Positions 44,501 through 52,089 of a DNA stretch of 64,000 nt are shown here, piece by piece. The notes under the pieces were generated by a model. The model was given only the letters and a program-made list of their open reading frames with translations. It was not told where the DNA came from and made no database searches. Position numbers and translations under genes: made by a program. Positions within the stretch are counted from its first letter, which is position 1. Each line of letters opens with the position of its first letter. Source of the stretch: CAYPKW01 sp964411425 (lineage in GTDB: Bacteria; Pseudomonadota; Alphaproteobacteria; Dongiales; Dongiaceae); NCBI GenBank assembly GCA_964411425.1, contig CAYPKW010000006.1, forward strand, positions 13,148 to 77,147. The letters are read 5' to 3'.

Positions 44501-44973
44501 ATGGATCTTGGTACAACAGGCGCCACATACGTCCGTGGCGCGGACGGCATGCTGTATGGCGTGAGCGCCGANNNNNNNNNNNNNNNNNNNNNNNNNNNNN
44601 NNNNNNNNNNNNNNNNNNNNNNNNNNNNNNNNNNNNNNNNNNNNNNNNNNNNNNNNNNNNNNNNNNNNNNNCAGGCGCCACATACGTCCGTGGCGCGGAC
44701 GGCATGCTGTATGGCGTGAGCGCCGACCAGTGCCGCCCGGTGTCGGACGGCATTACCGGCGCGGACGATGCGGCAGTGGCGGCGCGCCGCAGGCACATAC
44801 GGTCGGCGGGACCCGACGACCACGACGCGGCCCGCATCTTCGTCGTGCCGGGCGAAGCCCGCGCCTCGGTCGACGATCACGACGCGGCCCGCATCTTCGT
44901 CGTGCCGGGCGAAACCCGCGCCTCGGTCGACGATCACGACGCGGCCCGTATCTTCGTGACCCCGCGCGGGTGA
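44501..44973 (+). CDS. candidate RiPP precursor peptide with tandem core repeats (interrupted by assembly gap)
   Basis: The ATG at 44501 follows AAAGGAGGG. Merging the identical 55-nt sequence on both sides of the N-gap gives an uninterrupted 105-residue peptide: a leader MDLGTTGATYVRGADGMLYG..DQC and a basic stretch ARRRH. Then come two 19-residue units, DDHDAARIFVVPGEARASV and the same with Thr for Ala, and a final partial unit ending IFVTPRG. The repeats lack Cys, so azole formation on Cys is excluded; backbone thioamidation is the more likely YcaO/TfuA product. The stop lies in the GGGTGA just before ycaO. No homology to a named precursor was recognised. The RiPP role is inferred from size, repeats and neighbours. 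Confidence 0.7.
44572..44671. other. 100-N scaffold gap
   Basis: Exactly 100 N. The 55 bases before it (44517-44571) are identical to the 55 bases after it (44672-44726). This is what results when two contigs sharing a 55-mer graph overlap are scaffolded without merging. The gap is therefore probably spurious in length, though a real extra repeat or a second precursor copy cannot be excluded. Confidence 0.95.
44815..44970 (+). repeat. 57-bp in-frame tandem repeats in the precursor
   Basis: Units at 44815-44871 and 44872-44928 (57 bp, 19 codons) differ at two positions only. A third unit, 44929-44970, is cut to 14 codons and diverges in its last four codons (ACC CCG CGC GGG). Near-identity at the DNA level indicates recent duplication or gene conversion. 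The unit encodes DDHDAARIFVVPGE(A/T)RASV. Confidence 0.95.
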
Positions 44974-44981
44974 CTCGAACC

Positions 44982-46364
44982 ATGCCGACGCGGCCCGCGG
45001 CGATGGACCCTGGCGGCAGTGCTGCCGAAGCGTCCTGGGACGACGTCCGCGGGCTTGCGTCGACTGGACCTCGAGTAGTTTCTCCGCCTGCTCTCCCGTT
45101 CTGGGTCTCCGATCTCAGTGCGTCGCGCGCCCGGAACGCACACCGGCCCACCTCCAAGGCCTATCGGAACGGAACCCACCGAACGGTGGCACCGGAGGAG
45201 ACGATCGCGCGGATCAAACGATTCATGCCCGTCATGGGCATAACGCGGGTTGCGACCGTCACCGGCCTGGACGTCATCGGCATACCGGTGGTCATGGTTT
45301 GTCGTCCCAACGCGCGCTCGGTTTCCGTGTCCCAAGGCAAGGGCGTCGATCTCGCCGCCGCCAAGGCGTCGGGCCTCATGGAGACGGTCGAGTGCTTTCA
45401 TGCGGAGCGGATCACGCTGCCGCTGAAGCTTGGGCGCTACGAAGACCTCGCCTATACCCACAAGCTTGTCGACGCGAACGATCTCCCGCGCCTCTCCAAC
45501 AGCCGATTCACGCCATTCACGCCGATCCTCTGGATCGAGGGGTACGATCTGCTCGGCCGCTGCGGCGTCTGGGTGCCGTACGAACTGGTCCATCTCGACT
45601 ACACCGTCCCGTTGCCGAGCGGGCATGGCTGCTTCGTAGCGAGCTCGAACGGGCTGGCCTCCGGAAACCACGCCCTCGAAGCGGTCAGCCACGGGATCTG
45701 CGAGGTCGTGGAACGCGATGCGACGACCCTCTGGCACTTGATGGGCCCCAAGGCGCAGGCCGAGACTGCGCTCGATCTCACCACGGTCGACGATCCACGC
45801 TGTCGCGAGTTGCTGCAGAAATACGAGCGCGCCGGGTTCCTGGTCGCGGTGTGGGAAACGACAAGCGATGTCGGCATCGCCTCGTTCCTCTGTCGAATTC
45901 TGCCGGCGGAGGCGCCGCCGCACGATGTCTGCCGACCGGCGTCCGGTATGGGCTGCCACCCGTGCCGCGAGGTGGCGCTGTCGCGTGCCCTCACCGAGGC
46001 GGCCCAGAGCCGGCTCACCTTCATCTCCGGAGCCCGGGATGATCTCTCGCGCAGGCTATACGACTGCTCTTTCGACTCGGCGACCTACGAGGCTTGGCGC
46101 ACCCATGTGGACCATCAGAGGCCGGTGCGGAACTACCGGGCGACTAGAACTTGGGACGGCGACAGCTTCGAGGACGAAGTCGCCTGGGAACTAGGCCGTC
46201 TCCGGTCCGCGGGAATCAAGCGTGTCGTGGTCGTCGACCTGACGAAACCCGAATTCGGGATTCCCGTGGTGCGGGTGATCGTTCCCGGTTTGGAAGGCAT
46301 CGACCACTCACCCGATTTCGTTTTTGGGCGCCGCGCCATGGCGCTTACCGGAGCCGCGCTATGA
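44982..46364 (+). CDS. YcaO domain enzyme (TfuA-partnered type)
   Basis: A 460-residue YcaO protein. YcaO enzymes use ATP to activate backbone amides for cyclodehydration or, with TfuA, thioamidation. ATP/Mg motifs are AAAKASGLMETVECFHAER, EAVSHGICEVVERDA and LTEAAQSRLTFISGARDD; the ending GIPVVRVIVPGLEG is typical of TfuA-linked members. No E1-like or F-protein partner domain is fused. ATG 44982 is listed; a GTG at 44970 overlaps the precursor stop (GTGA) and could be the coupled start. Its own stop overlaps tfuA (ATGA). Confidence 0.9.
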   Translation: MPTRPAAMDPGGSAAEASWDDVRGLASTGPRVVSPPALPFWVSDLSASRARNAHRPTSKAYRNGTHRTVAPEETIARIKRFMPVMGITRVATVTGLDVIGIPVVMVCRPNARSVSVSQGKGVDLAAAKASGLMETVECFHAERITLPLKLGRYEDLAYTHKLVDANDLPRLSNSRFTPFTPILWIEGYDLLGRCGVWVPYELVHLDYTVPLPSGHGCFVASSNGLASGNHALEAVSHGICEVVERDATTLWHLMGPKAQAETALDLTTVDDPRCRELLQKYERAGFLVAVWETTSDVGIASFLCRILPAEAPPHDVCRPASGMGCHPCREVALSRALTEAAQSRLTFISGARDDLSRRLYDCSFDSATYEAWRTHVDHQRPVRNYRATRTWDGDSFEDEVAWELGRLRSAGIKRVVVVDLTKPEFGIPVVRVIVPGLEGIDHSPDFVFGRRAMALTGAAL

Positions 46365-47116
46365 AGATCCTGGTCTTTACGGGACCGTCGTTGCCGGCGG
46401 CGGAGGCGGCGAAGGAGTTGGAAGCGACCTATCTGCCGCCGGTTTCGGAGGGCGACATCTACCGCGCGGTCGCGGGCAGGCCTGTCGCCATCGGCATCAT
46501 CGACGGCTTCTTCGAAAGCGTGCCGTCCGTCTGGCACAAGGAGATTCTCTACGCCCTGCGACTGGGCATTCACGTCTTCGGCAGTGCCAGCATGGGCGCG
46601 CTCCGGGCGGCGGAGTTGGCGCCGTTCGGCATGGAAGGCGTTGGCGCCATATTCGAAGCCTACCGGGATGGATTGCTGGAGGACGATGACGAGGTGGCGG
46701 TGGTGCACGGGCCGGCGGAGATCGGCTATCCACTTCTGTCCGAGGCCATGGTCAACATCAGGCGCACCTTGTCCGATGCTTACTCGGCCGGTGTGATCGG
46801 CGAGGTGACGCGCGCGGATTTGGAACAAATCGCGAAGAGCACGCCCTATCGCAACCGTACTTACGCGGAAGTCCTACGGTGTGCGGGCCGGTCCCATCTT
46901 CCGAAGGACGAACTCGACCAGTTCAGGACTTGGTTGCCGGAAGGTCGGTACGACCAGAAACGGGAAGACGCCCTCCTCATGCTGCGCGTCATGCGCGCGC
47001 GATTCCGGCAAGGGTCCGATCCGAAGCGTGTGGCGTTCCATTTCGAGAATACGACTCTCTGGGAGCAGGCGGTTCGGCGCGCCGCGGAGCGGGTTGACGC
47101 GCTGACAAGTCGATAG
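46361..47116 (+). CDS. tfuA: TfuA-like protein
   Basis: A 251-residue protein with the diagnostic core IGIIDGFFESVPSVWHKEIL and VFGSASMGALRAAELAPFGM of TfuA proteins, first seen in the trifolitoxin cluster. TfuA assists YcaO in peptide or protein thioamidation, probably by delivering sulfur, in archaeal McrA modification and thiovarsolin-type RiPPs. The C-terminal 90 residues form a helical tail (RTYAEVLRCAGRSHLPKDEL). ATGA overlap with ycaO implies a 1:1 complex. Confidence 0.9.
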   Translation: MKILVFTGPSLPAAEAAKELEATYLPPVSEGDIYRAVAGRPVAIGIIDGFFESVPSVWHKEILYALRLGIHVFGSASMGALRAAELAPFGMEGVGAIFEAYRDGLLEDDDEVAVVHGPAEIGYPLLSEAMVNIRRTLSDAYSAGVIGEVTRADLEQIAKSTPYRNRTYAEVLRCAGRSHLPKDELDQFRTWLPEGRYDQKREDALLMLRVMRARFRQGSDPKRVAFHFENTTLWEQAVRRAAERVDALTSR

Positions 47117-47244
47117 AGCGGTCGGGCGGCTTGGCACTGCGCTTGGCTGGCCAGAGCGGGCTGCCATCCCCGGAAGGTCCCGGCCGCCACAATGCTGTTA
47201 CAATGGTGGATGGAGGTAAACATTCGTCCTCGAGGCGCAAGGCG

Positions 47245-47964
47245 ATGAGCCGCGACGTCAGCCTGATCGATCCCGCCATCCTCTCCAAGACCCAGTTGTT
47301 GGGCCAGCTAGCGCCGTCCGAGTTGGGCGAGCTCCTCGCCCACGCCAGGATCGAGCACTACGAGGCTCGCGTGCCAATTTTCAGCAAGGGCGACCCAGGC
47401 GATTGCCTCTATGCGATTCTGGACGGGCGTGTCGGGATCACCACCATTTCGGACAGGGGCAAGGAGATCGTCCTCAACATCCTCGCTGCCGGCGACGTGT
47501 TCGGCGAGATCGCGTTGCTGGACGGCAAACCGCGCACCGCCAGCGCGGTAGCGATCGAGGCGGTGCGCCTCTTGCGCATCAATCGTGCCGATTTCCTGGC
47601 GTTCCTCGAAAGTCATTCGAAAGTCAGCATCCAGTTGATACTCGTGCTGTGCCAACGATTGCGCTGGGTGAGCGATATCGTGGAAGCAACCGCATTTCTG
47701 GACGTGCCGCGCCGGCTCGCTCTGAAGCTCCTGCTGCTCGCCGACACTTGCGGCCAGCCCGTGCCGGGTGGCACCAGGATCGACCTCAAACTGTCCCAGG
47801 AAGAACTCGGTCACATGGTCGGGGCGACGCGCGAGAGCATCAATAAGAGCCTGCGCGATCTTCTGGGCACGGGCGTGATCGCGTACGACGCCGGCCACAT
47901 TGTCATCCTGAGGCGGGTCGAGCTCGAAGGCATCCTCGGCAACCATGCGCTCGGCGGCCTGTAA
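47245..47964 (+). CDS. Crp/Fnr family transcriptional regulator
   Basis: A 239-residue regulator. Its cyclic-nucleotide-binding barrel contains FSKGDPGDCLYAILDGRVG and the phosphate-binding cassette FGEIALLDGKPRTASAVA. A dimerisation helix and a winged HTH, LSQEELGHMVGATRESINKSLRDLL, follow. The recognition helix aligns with CRP SRETVGR as TRESINK, keeping Arg and Glu and replacing the last Arg by Lys, compatible with TGTGA half-sites. There is no Fnr-type Cys cluster. ATG 47245 is preferred; ATG 47203 is in frame. It lies 128 bp after tfuA. Confidence 0.9.
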   Translation: MSRDVSLIDPAILSKTQLLGQLAPSELGELLAHARIEHYEARVPIFSKGDPGDCLYAILDGRVGITTISDRGKEIVLNILAAGDVFGEIALLDGKPRTASAVAIEAVRLLRINRADFLAFLESHSKVSIQLILVLCQRLRWVSDIVEATAFLDVPRRLALKLLLLADTCGQPVPGGTRIDLKLSQEELGHMVGATRESINKSLRDLLGTGVIAYDAGHIVILRRVELEGILGNHALGGL

Positions 47965-48074
47965 AGGGTTACCGCGAAGCGGTTCCGCTCGCAATCAACG
48001 GCCCCGCCGACCCGATGGCGGGCACGGTAGCCATCGGCGGCTCGTTGCACGGGCTTGGACAGCGCGATCGGAAC

Positions 48075-48236
48075 TTACAGGGCCGCCGGATTGAGATAGT
48101 CTTCGCCGGATTCGTCAATCGCGCGATGCTGTCTGTGGTGCCGGGCCCCAGGATCCGGTAATACGCGATTGATCGTTCGTCGCTACAGCGAGGCGGGAGC
48201 GCCTTCGTTGCGCACGCAGGCGACGAAATGGTCCAT
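48075..48236 (-). pseudogene. small conserved protein gene with internal TAG
   Basis: Within the 336-bp space after the Crp gene, the minus strand reads MDHFVACVRNEGAPASL, TAG, then RRTINRVLPDPGARHHRQHR and AIDESGEDYLNPAAL, TAA in one frame. This resembles a widespread ~60-residue bacterial family (F-V-x-C-V-x-N-E-G...ASL-E-x-R-K...YRVLPD...DESGEDYLYP). The stop sits where the family has Glu, a GAG to TAG change. It is probably a fresh pseudogene; the family function is unknown. I see nothing else in this spacer. Confidence 0.6.
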
Positions 48237-48300
48237 TGCGGACCCTGGCTTTGGCATACCGTACTATCCCAGATAACGCTCGATCTTGAATTCCTAGTGC

Positions 48301-48792
48301 TCACCTCCCCGGGGCGATCCTTCGATAGCTCAGCGCCTCGGCAATGTGGACGCGCTGCACGGCGTCGCTGCGGTCGAGGTCGGCGATGGTGCGGGCGACG
48401 CGCAAGACGCGATGATATCCGCGCGCGGAAAGCCTGAACTTCTCCGCCGCCTGGTTCAACAGCCGGCGGCCTTCGGCGTCCGGCGCCGCCACCCGCTCCA
48501 GCAACTCGCCGTCGGCTTCCGCGTTGGTGCGGATCGGGGCGCCGTCGGCCTTGGCGTAGCGCGCCGTCTGCACGGCCCTTGCCGCGGCCACGCGCCGCGC
48601 CACTTCCCCCGAGCCTTCCGCCGCCGGCGGCAACGCCAAGTCCGAGGGGCTGACCGCCGGCACGTCCACGTGGCAGTCGATGCGGTCGAAGAGGGGCCCC
48701 GAGATGCGCGCCTGGTAGTCCTCGGCGCAGCGCGGCTGGCGCGAGCAGCCGAGCTCGCCGTCGCCCAGATAGCCGCACCGGCAGGGGTGCAT
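48301..48792 (-). pseudogene. comM: comM (YifB) 3' half, right copy
   Basis: A 163-codon frame covers the C-terminal third of ComM: HPCRCGYLGDGELGCSRQPR, SGPLFDRIDCHVDVPAV, the RTNAEADGELLERVAAPDAEG segment and the ending RVHIAEALSYRRIAPGR. The Walker A half is missing: homology stops at HPCRCGY, preceded by an unrelated junction shared with the left copy (39596-39650). An accidental ATG at 48792 gives a possible start, but the product would lack the ATPase. comM is a known island insertion site in other bacteria. Confidence 0.8.
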
Positions 48793-48847
48793 TGCCTTTC
48801 TACCACTCGGTCCTATCGCCCTGAAATCATTACGAAAGAAGCCATAC

Positions 48848-49231
48848 ATGGAAACGCCGAAAACGCTCGGTGAGCACCTTCGAAAACAACGAATGCTCCA
48901 TGGTTCGTTGCAGAAGGATGTTGCGAAACTGCTCGGTGTGGCTACGGCGACGTATCTACTCTGGGAACATGATCGGAGCAAACCCTCGGTTCGGTACATT
49001 CCAAGGATCGTCGGCTTCCTGGGGTACGATCCTTTCCCGAATCCGGGAACCCTGGGGGAGCATATCTGTGCCAGGCGCCGATGCTTGGGTCTAAGCCAAT
49101 GGGCGCTCGCCAGGCACCTCGGAGTCGATGAGGGAACGCTGCGGCGCTGGGAGCGGGGTGAATGGATGCCGACCGGTTCAAGGCGGCGGGTGATCGACGC
49201 ATTTCTGACCGCCTCTCCTGAGCGCCTGTGA
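48848..49231 (+). CDS. two-HTH transcriptional regulator
   Basis: A 127-residue protein with two XRE-like HTH units in tandem. Residues ~4-60 read PKTLGEHLRKQRMLHGSLQKDVAKLLGVATATYLLWE. Residues ~67-115 read TLGEHICARRRCLGLSQWALARHLGVDEGTLRRWERGEW. Such double-HTH proteins are common next to island junctions in alpha- and deltaproteobacteria. It is divergent from the comM fragment. It is the intact twin of the pseudogene at 39651. The following ~300 bp (49232-49532) show no gene. Confidence 0.82.
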   Translation: METPKTLGEHLRKQRMLHGSLQKDVAKLLGVATATYLLWEHDRSKPSVRYIPRIVGFLGYDPFPNPGTLGEHICARRRCLGLSQWALARHLGVDEGTLRRWERGEWMPTGSRRRVIDAFLTASPERL

Positions 49232-49532
49232 TAGTCGGGCGAAAAGAGACTCGGGCAACGGGAGTGGTAACCCGGACCATAGTGTTGGGTCTCTGGGCGC
49301 GCTCCATTCAGCTCCATGCGTGGCGGCGAGGGTCGGATTCATCCATTGTGCCATTGCCGGGGACGAGGCTTGCTGCGGTCTCGTCCTAGTCGCGGTGGTG
49401 CCGCAGAGACTGGGGCACCACGCACGGCGGCAGGCACGGTACTTCTCTGCGGCTCCGCGGTGAGGTAGGTTGATCGCACGCAGGCCGAAATGTCGCACTT
49501 AGGGCGCTGTCAATTGCCGAGGGAGAATTGCA

Positions 49533-50084
49533 GTGGCATGGAATCCTGGATCGGACCCATTCCCAGACCGTGACATCAAGAGGATCACCGATTTCGGGTA
49601 CCTCGACGAACTCAAGTTCGTGTGTCATGCGCAGGTACACGTCAAGAAGGTGCCGGAATCGCTGTGGCAACTCGCTGGCGATTTCCGCGCACGGATGATG
49701 GTTCATCCCAAGCAGGGCAGCGCCATCCAAGCGACACTGACCGCGCCGCGCGGCATGTTTACTGACCTTTCCTCGGTGCCCGAGGTCTTCTGGAGCATCG
49801 TCGGACCGATCGGTCCGCACCTAGAAGCGAGCATCATTCACGACTATCTCTACATGGCCTGGACTGATTTCCGGGCCAAGGCCGTTGAGCGCGATTGGGA
49901 CTTCGCCGACGAGGTCCTCCGCGCGGGCATGACGGTTTCGGGAGTCAAGCCTCTAACACGCAAGCTGATCTATAACGCTGTGCATTCCGACATCGGGTGG
50001 GCTGTCTTCAAGAAGAAGACCTGGACACTCAAGGCTCGCATGGCGGAGTGGCTGCCGCTACTCGACCCAAGCCACGGACGTTGA
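49533..50084 (+). CDS. DUF1353 domain protein
   Basis: A 183-residue protein with the DUF1353 hallmarks: TAPRGMFTDLSSVPEVFWSIVGP and the metal-site-like IIHDYLYMAW (HDxLY). The family is frequent in prophages and tailed-phage genomes; its function is unknown, possibly a structural or cell-wall role. Start MAWNPGSDPF. It lies in a gene-poor stretch with transposase scraps, supporting a mobile origin. Confidence 0.82.
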   Translation: MAWNPGSDPFPDRDIKRITDFGYLDELKFVCHAQVHVKKVPESLWQLAGDFRARMMVHPKQGSAIQATLTAPRGMFTDLSSVPEVFWSIVGPIGPHLEASIIHDYLYMAWTDFRAKAVERDWDFADEVLRAGMTVSGVKPLTRKLIYNAVHSDIGWAVFKKKTWTLKARMAEWLPLLDPSHGR

Positions 50085-50132
50085 CCGCTGGTGGCGAGTG
50101 CAGCCGGGCAGGCTTGGCGCTGAAGCCGGGAC

Positions 50133-50207
50133 GCGGACGTGGTCGCTATTGAAGGCGGTGTCGGCGACGAGCGTGGCGGCGGGCAATTCCGCGAGCAGCG
50201 CGTCCAG
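50133..50207 (-). pseudogene. IS5-like transposase scrap
   Basis: Twenty-five codons on the minus strand (LDALLAELPAATLVADTAFNS followed by DHVR) match the second DDE region of IS5/IS427-type transposases (usual form: LIADKAYDSDALR). The fragment begins immediately after the TGA of the neighbouring small gene. Too short to be certain. Confidence 0.45.
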
Positions 50208-50507
50208 TCATTGGCTGGGCTTCGGTATCTCGCTCCGTACTCGGTAGTCATCGACCATAGTAGCGGGGATGTCTTCGAGGTAACAGAGCGGATCGAAACC
50301 GCCAGGCTTGCTCCAAGCACTGCGCTTGCCGCAGCGACTTCCGTTACTGGCAAGATTATATGGGCACGGACAGTTCCCCGGATACGACCTGATGGACTCT
50401 TCTATCATCGTCTGCCGGACCTGATCGTCAGTGAGCGCCTGAGATAACGCGACTGATGGCAGTGCTAGCCCCGCCACCATTAGGACGACACCCCAGGTCT
50501 TGCTCAT
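50208..50507 (-). CDS. small secreted Cys-containing protein
   Basis: A 99-residue protein with a Sec signal peptide (SKTWGVVLMVAGLALPSVALSQA) and a compact domain with conserved-looking motifs SYPGNCPCPYNLASNGSRCG and WSKPGGFDPLCY. Small secreted proteins with this pattern are often encoded beside secreted HNH nucleases, as here (38 bp downstream of one). A role as partner or inhibitor is speculative. Confidence 0.7.
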   Translation of the reverse strand: MSKTWGVVLMVAGLALPSVALSQALTDDQVRQTMIEESIRSYPGNCPCPYNLASNGSRCGKRSAWSKPGGFDPLCYLEDIPATMVDDYRVRSEIPKPSQ

Positions 50508-50545
50508 GATCCCACTCCACCAATCGGGCGAGGGTCCTGAAGAAC

Positions 50546-51148
50546 CTATTGGCACTTCCGGAGTCCGCTCAAAATGGCGCCGGCCTCGGCCTGATCCATA
50601 CTGAGATTCCAACGCCGCTTCACTTCGACCCATCGAGTCAGATAGTTGCAGAGAAACGTTTCGTTGCTCGGGAGCCATTCTCCGGGGTCCTTGTCGCCCT
50701 TTGACCGATTCGCCCCTGCGTCAACCGCGATTAGATGCCACTCGTCTTCCAAGTAGTTCGCGTACGTGACCCGCCGAGACTTAGTCCATCGGTAGGCGCC
50801 GCTCTGGTGAGCTTCCTTGAGCGGTACTAAGTGGTCAATGTCGAGCTTGCGGGGATCAGTCGTGACGTAACCCACATACAGTTCATGCCAACGGCCCATC
50901 CATACGCCACAGTCACCATTCGCCTTGGTCTTGATCCGAACCTTCGCGGGCTCGCTTTCGTTCCTCAAGACGATCATACGTGTGTCCATGCAGGGCTCGA
51001 TCATTCTCCACCCTCCATAGTCCCTTGCGCGGCTATAGCTCACGTCCCGCTCAGGCTCAATCCCTATGTCCCGTAAGGGATCATCGGCATGAGCGGGGAT
51101 GGCCGCGAGCAAGCCTACGAGAGCCAAGATGAGGAACGGCACCACCAC
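50546..51148 (-). CDS. exported HNH endonuclease-like protein (GmrSD C-terminal/DUF1524 type)
   Basis: A 200-residue protein with a signal peptide (VVPFLILALVGLLAAIPAHADD). Its nuclease domain contains KLDIDHLVPLKEAHQSGAYRW (His-Asn type DHxVPL motif) and NRSKGDKDPGEWLPS. Proteins of this kind are predicted secreted or periplasmic DNases. Three GTG codons in a row begin the frame; the exact start among them is uncertain. Confidence 0.78.
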   Translation of the reverse strand: MVVPFLILALVGLLAAIPAHADDPLRDIGIEPERDVSYSRARDYGGWRMIEPCMDTRMIVLRNESEPAKVRIKTKANGDCGVWMGRWHELYVGYVTTDPRKLDIDHLVPLKEAHQSGAYRWTKSRRVTYANYLEDEWHLIAVDAGANRSKGDKDPGEWLPSNETFLCNYLTRWVEVKRRWNLSMDQAEAGAILSGLRKCQ

Positions 51149-51176
51149 AGCCTACAATAGAGTTGTATCGTACCGG

Positions 51177-51320
51177 AGTGTAGTGACGGTCCAGCCACTG
51201 GGCAAGATTGGCGCCAAAGTGATCCGGCACGGTCAGTATGTCACGTTCCAGCTTGCCGAGGTGGCGATTCCACGGCGGCTGTTCGCGGAAGTCCTGCGGT
51301 TGATTGACAGCCCGCGGCAA
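51177..51320 (+). pseudogene. IS1380-family transposase C-terminal scrap
   Basis: Codons for SVVTVQPLGKIGAKVIRHGQ followed by YVTFQLAEVAIPRRLFAEVL match the C-terminal end of IS1380-type transposases (..KIVRHARYVxFQMAEVAVPRxLF..). The catalytic part is absent. It occupies part of the otherwise empty space 51149-51549. Confidence 0.6.
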
Positions 51321-51549
51321 CGGCCCGCGCCGACACCCTGCCATCGCCTTCTCGCACCCAATGCACCTTTGGCAGGGTGTCGGGCGCGCCGATTGATCCA
51401 GCGACAGCCGCCGATCCGGGTTGGGCAGTCATGTTTGCGGTGAATGATCGTTTCTGCTACCCTTTCCGGCGCTTAGGAGGAGACATCCGGGAAATCCCGG
51501 CTAGGCAGTTTCGGCTCAAGGTGACTGACTTTGGCAAGGAGGCTGGGAT

Positions 51550-51756
51550 ATGGCGCAATACTATGTAAACAAGAACGCCCAAGCGAACGGGGACCATGAA
51601 GTGCACACGACCGGATGTTCTTTCATGCCCGAACCGGCCAATCGGCTCTACCTGGGCGACTTTGATTCGTGTGCGCCCGCGGTCCGGGAAGCGAAGAGGC
51701 ATTATCCCCAGTCGAACGGGTGCTATTATTGTTCCAAGGCCTGTCACACTGGTTAG
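51550..51756 (+). CDS. conserved 68-residue protein (YYVNKNAQANGDHEVH family)
   Basis: A short protein beginning AQYYVNKNAQANGDHEVHTT and containing four Cys (TTGCSFMP, SCAPAV, CYYCSKACH), suggestive of metal binding. The same compact sequence pattern occurs in many unrelated bacteria, which argues for horizontal spread. The function is unknown. AAGGAGG (51536-51542) gives a strong ribosome site 7 nt before ATG. Confidence 0.8.
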   Translation: MAQYYVNKNAQANGDHEVHTTGCSFMPEPANRLYLGDFDSCAPAVREAKRHYPQSNGCYYCSKACHTG

Positions 51757-51840
51757 GACCGAGCAGTACCCTGCACGCAGCACTGAGTGGATGTCCCTGA
51801 AGGCGCTATGGCGCACTAGGCGTATCTGCTGCTGTCCAGG

Positions 51841-52032
51841 GCCGGCAATCTGTTCCAGTTCGAGCGCGCGCCGCCCCGTGAGCACGCGCATGCACTCGGC
51901 GCCCTCGATGGCGGCGATCGAACCTTGGGCTTCCCGGTAAAAGTTGCAGTCGGCGTGCCGATATTTGGCGCACCGCTGCTGCGCCTCACGCAACCGGTTC
52001 TGCCGTTCCTGCGCGTGCTGCTGCGCGAGCAA
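51841..52032 (-). pseudogene. LprI/DUF1311-like fragment
   Basis: The minus strand after the HerA-like gene stop encodes QRCAKYRHADCNFYREAQGS, then IAAIEGAECMRVLTGRRALELEQ. This has the C...DC.FY...GS...AEC...LT..RA.ELE pattern of LprI-type lysozyme inhibitors. The N-terminal half and signal peptide are missing, and the frame runs on past the conserved end, so it looks like a relic. Confidence 0.5.
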
Positions 52033-52089
52033 CGCCCGTAGGCTTTGTCCATTGAGGTGATCCGCACCTCGCCAGGCGATAAGCGCTTG

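Noticed and set aside
44815..44970. CRISPR-like repeat
   Set aside because: Units are contiguous with no spacers and are in-frame coding repeats.
44467..44973. A 168-codon frame reading straight through the N-gap
   Set aside because: The left part (PSGRHGKEGSHGSW) is out of frame with the leader because the gap is 100 nt. The true start is 44501 with the Shine-Dalgarno.
44501..44973. Precursor as substrate for Cys-derived azoles
   Set aside because: The repeat units contain no Cys; the only Cys is in the leader part. Ser/Thr azolines remain possible but are less likely with TfuA present.
47969..48778. Long minus-strand frame across the comM fragment and spacer
   Set aside because: Out of frame with ComM; Arg/Ala-rich shadow.
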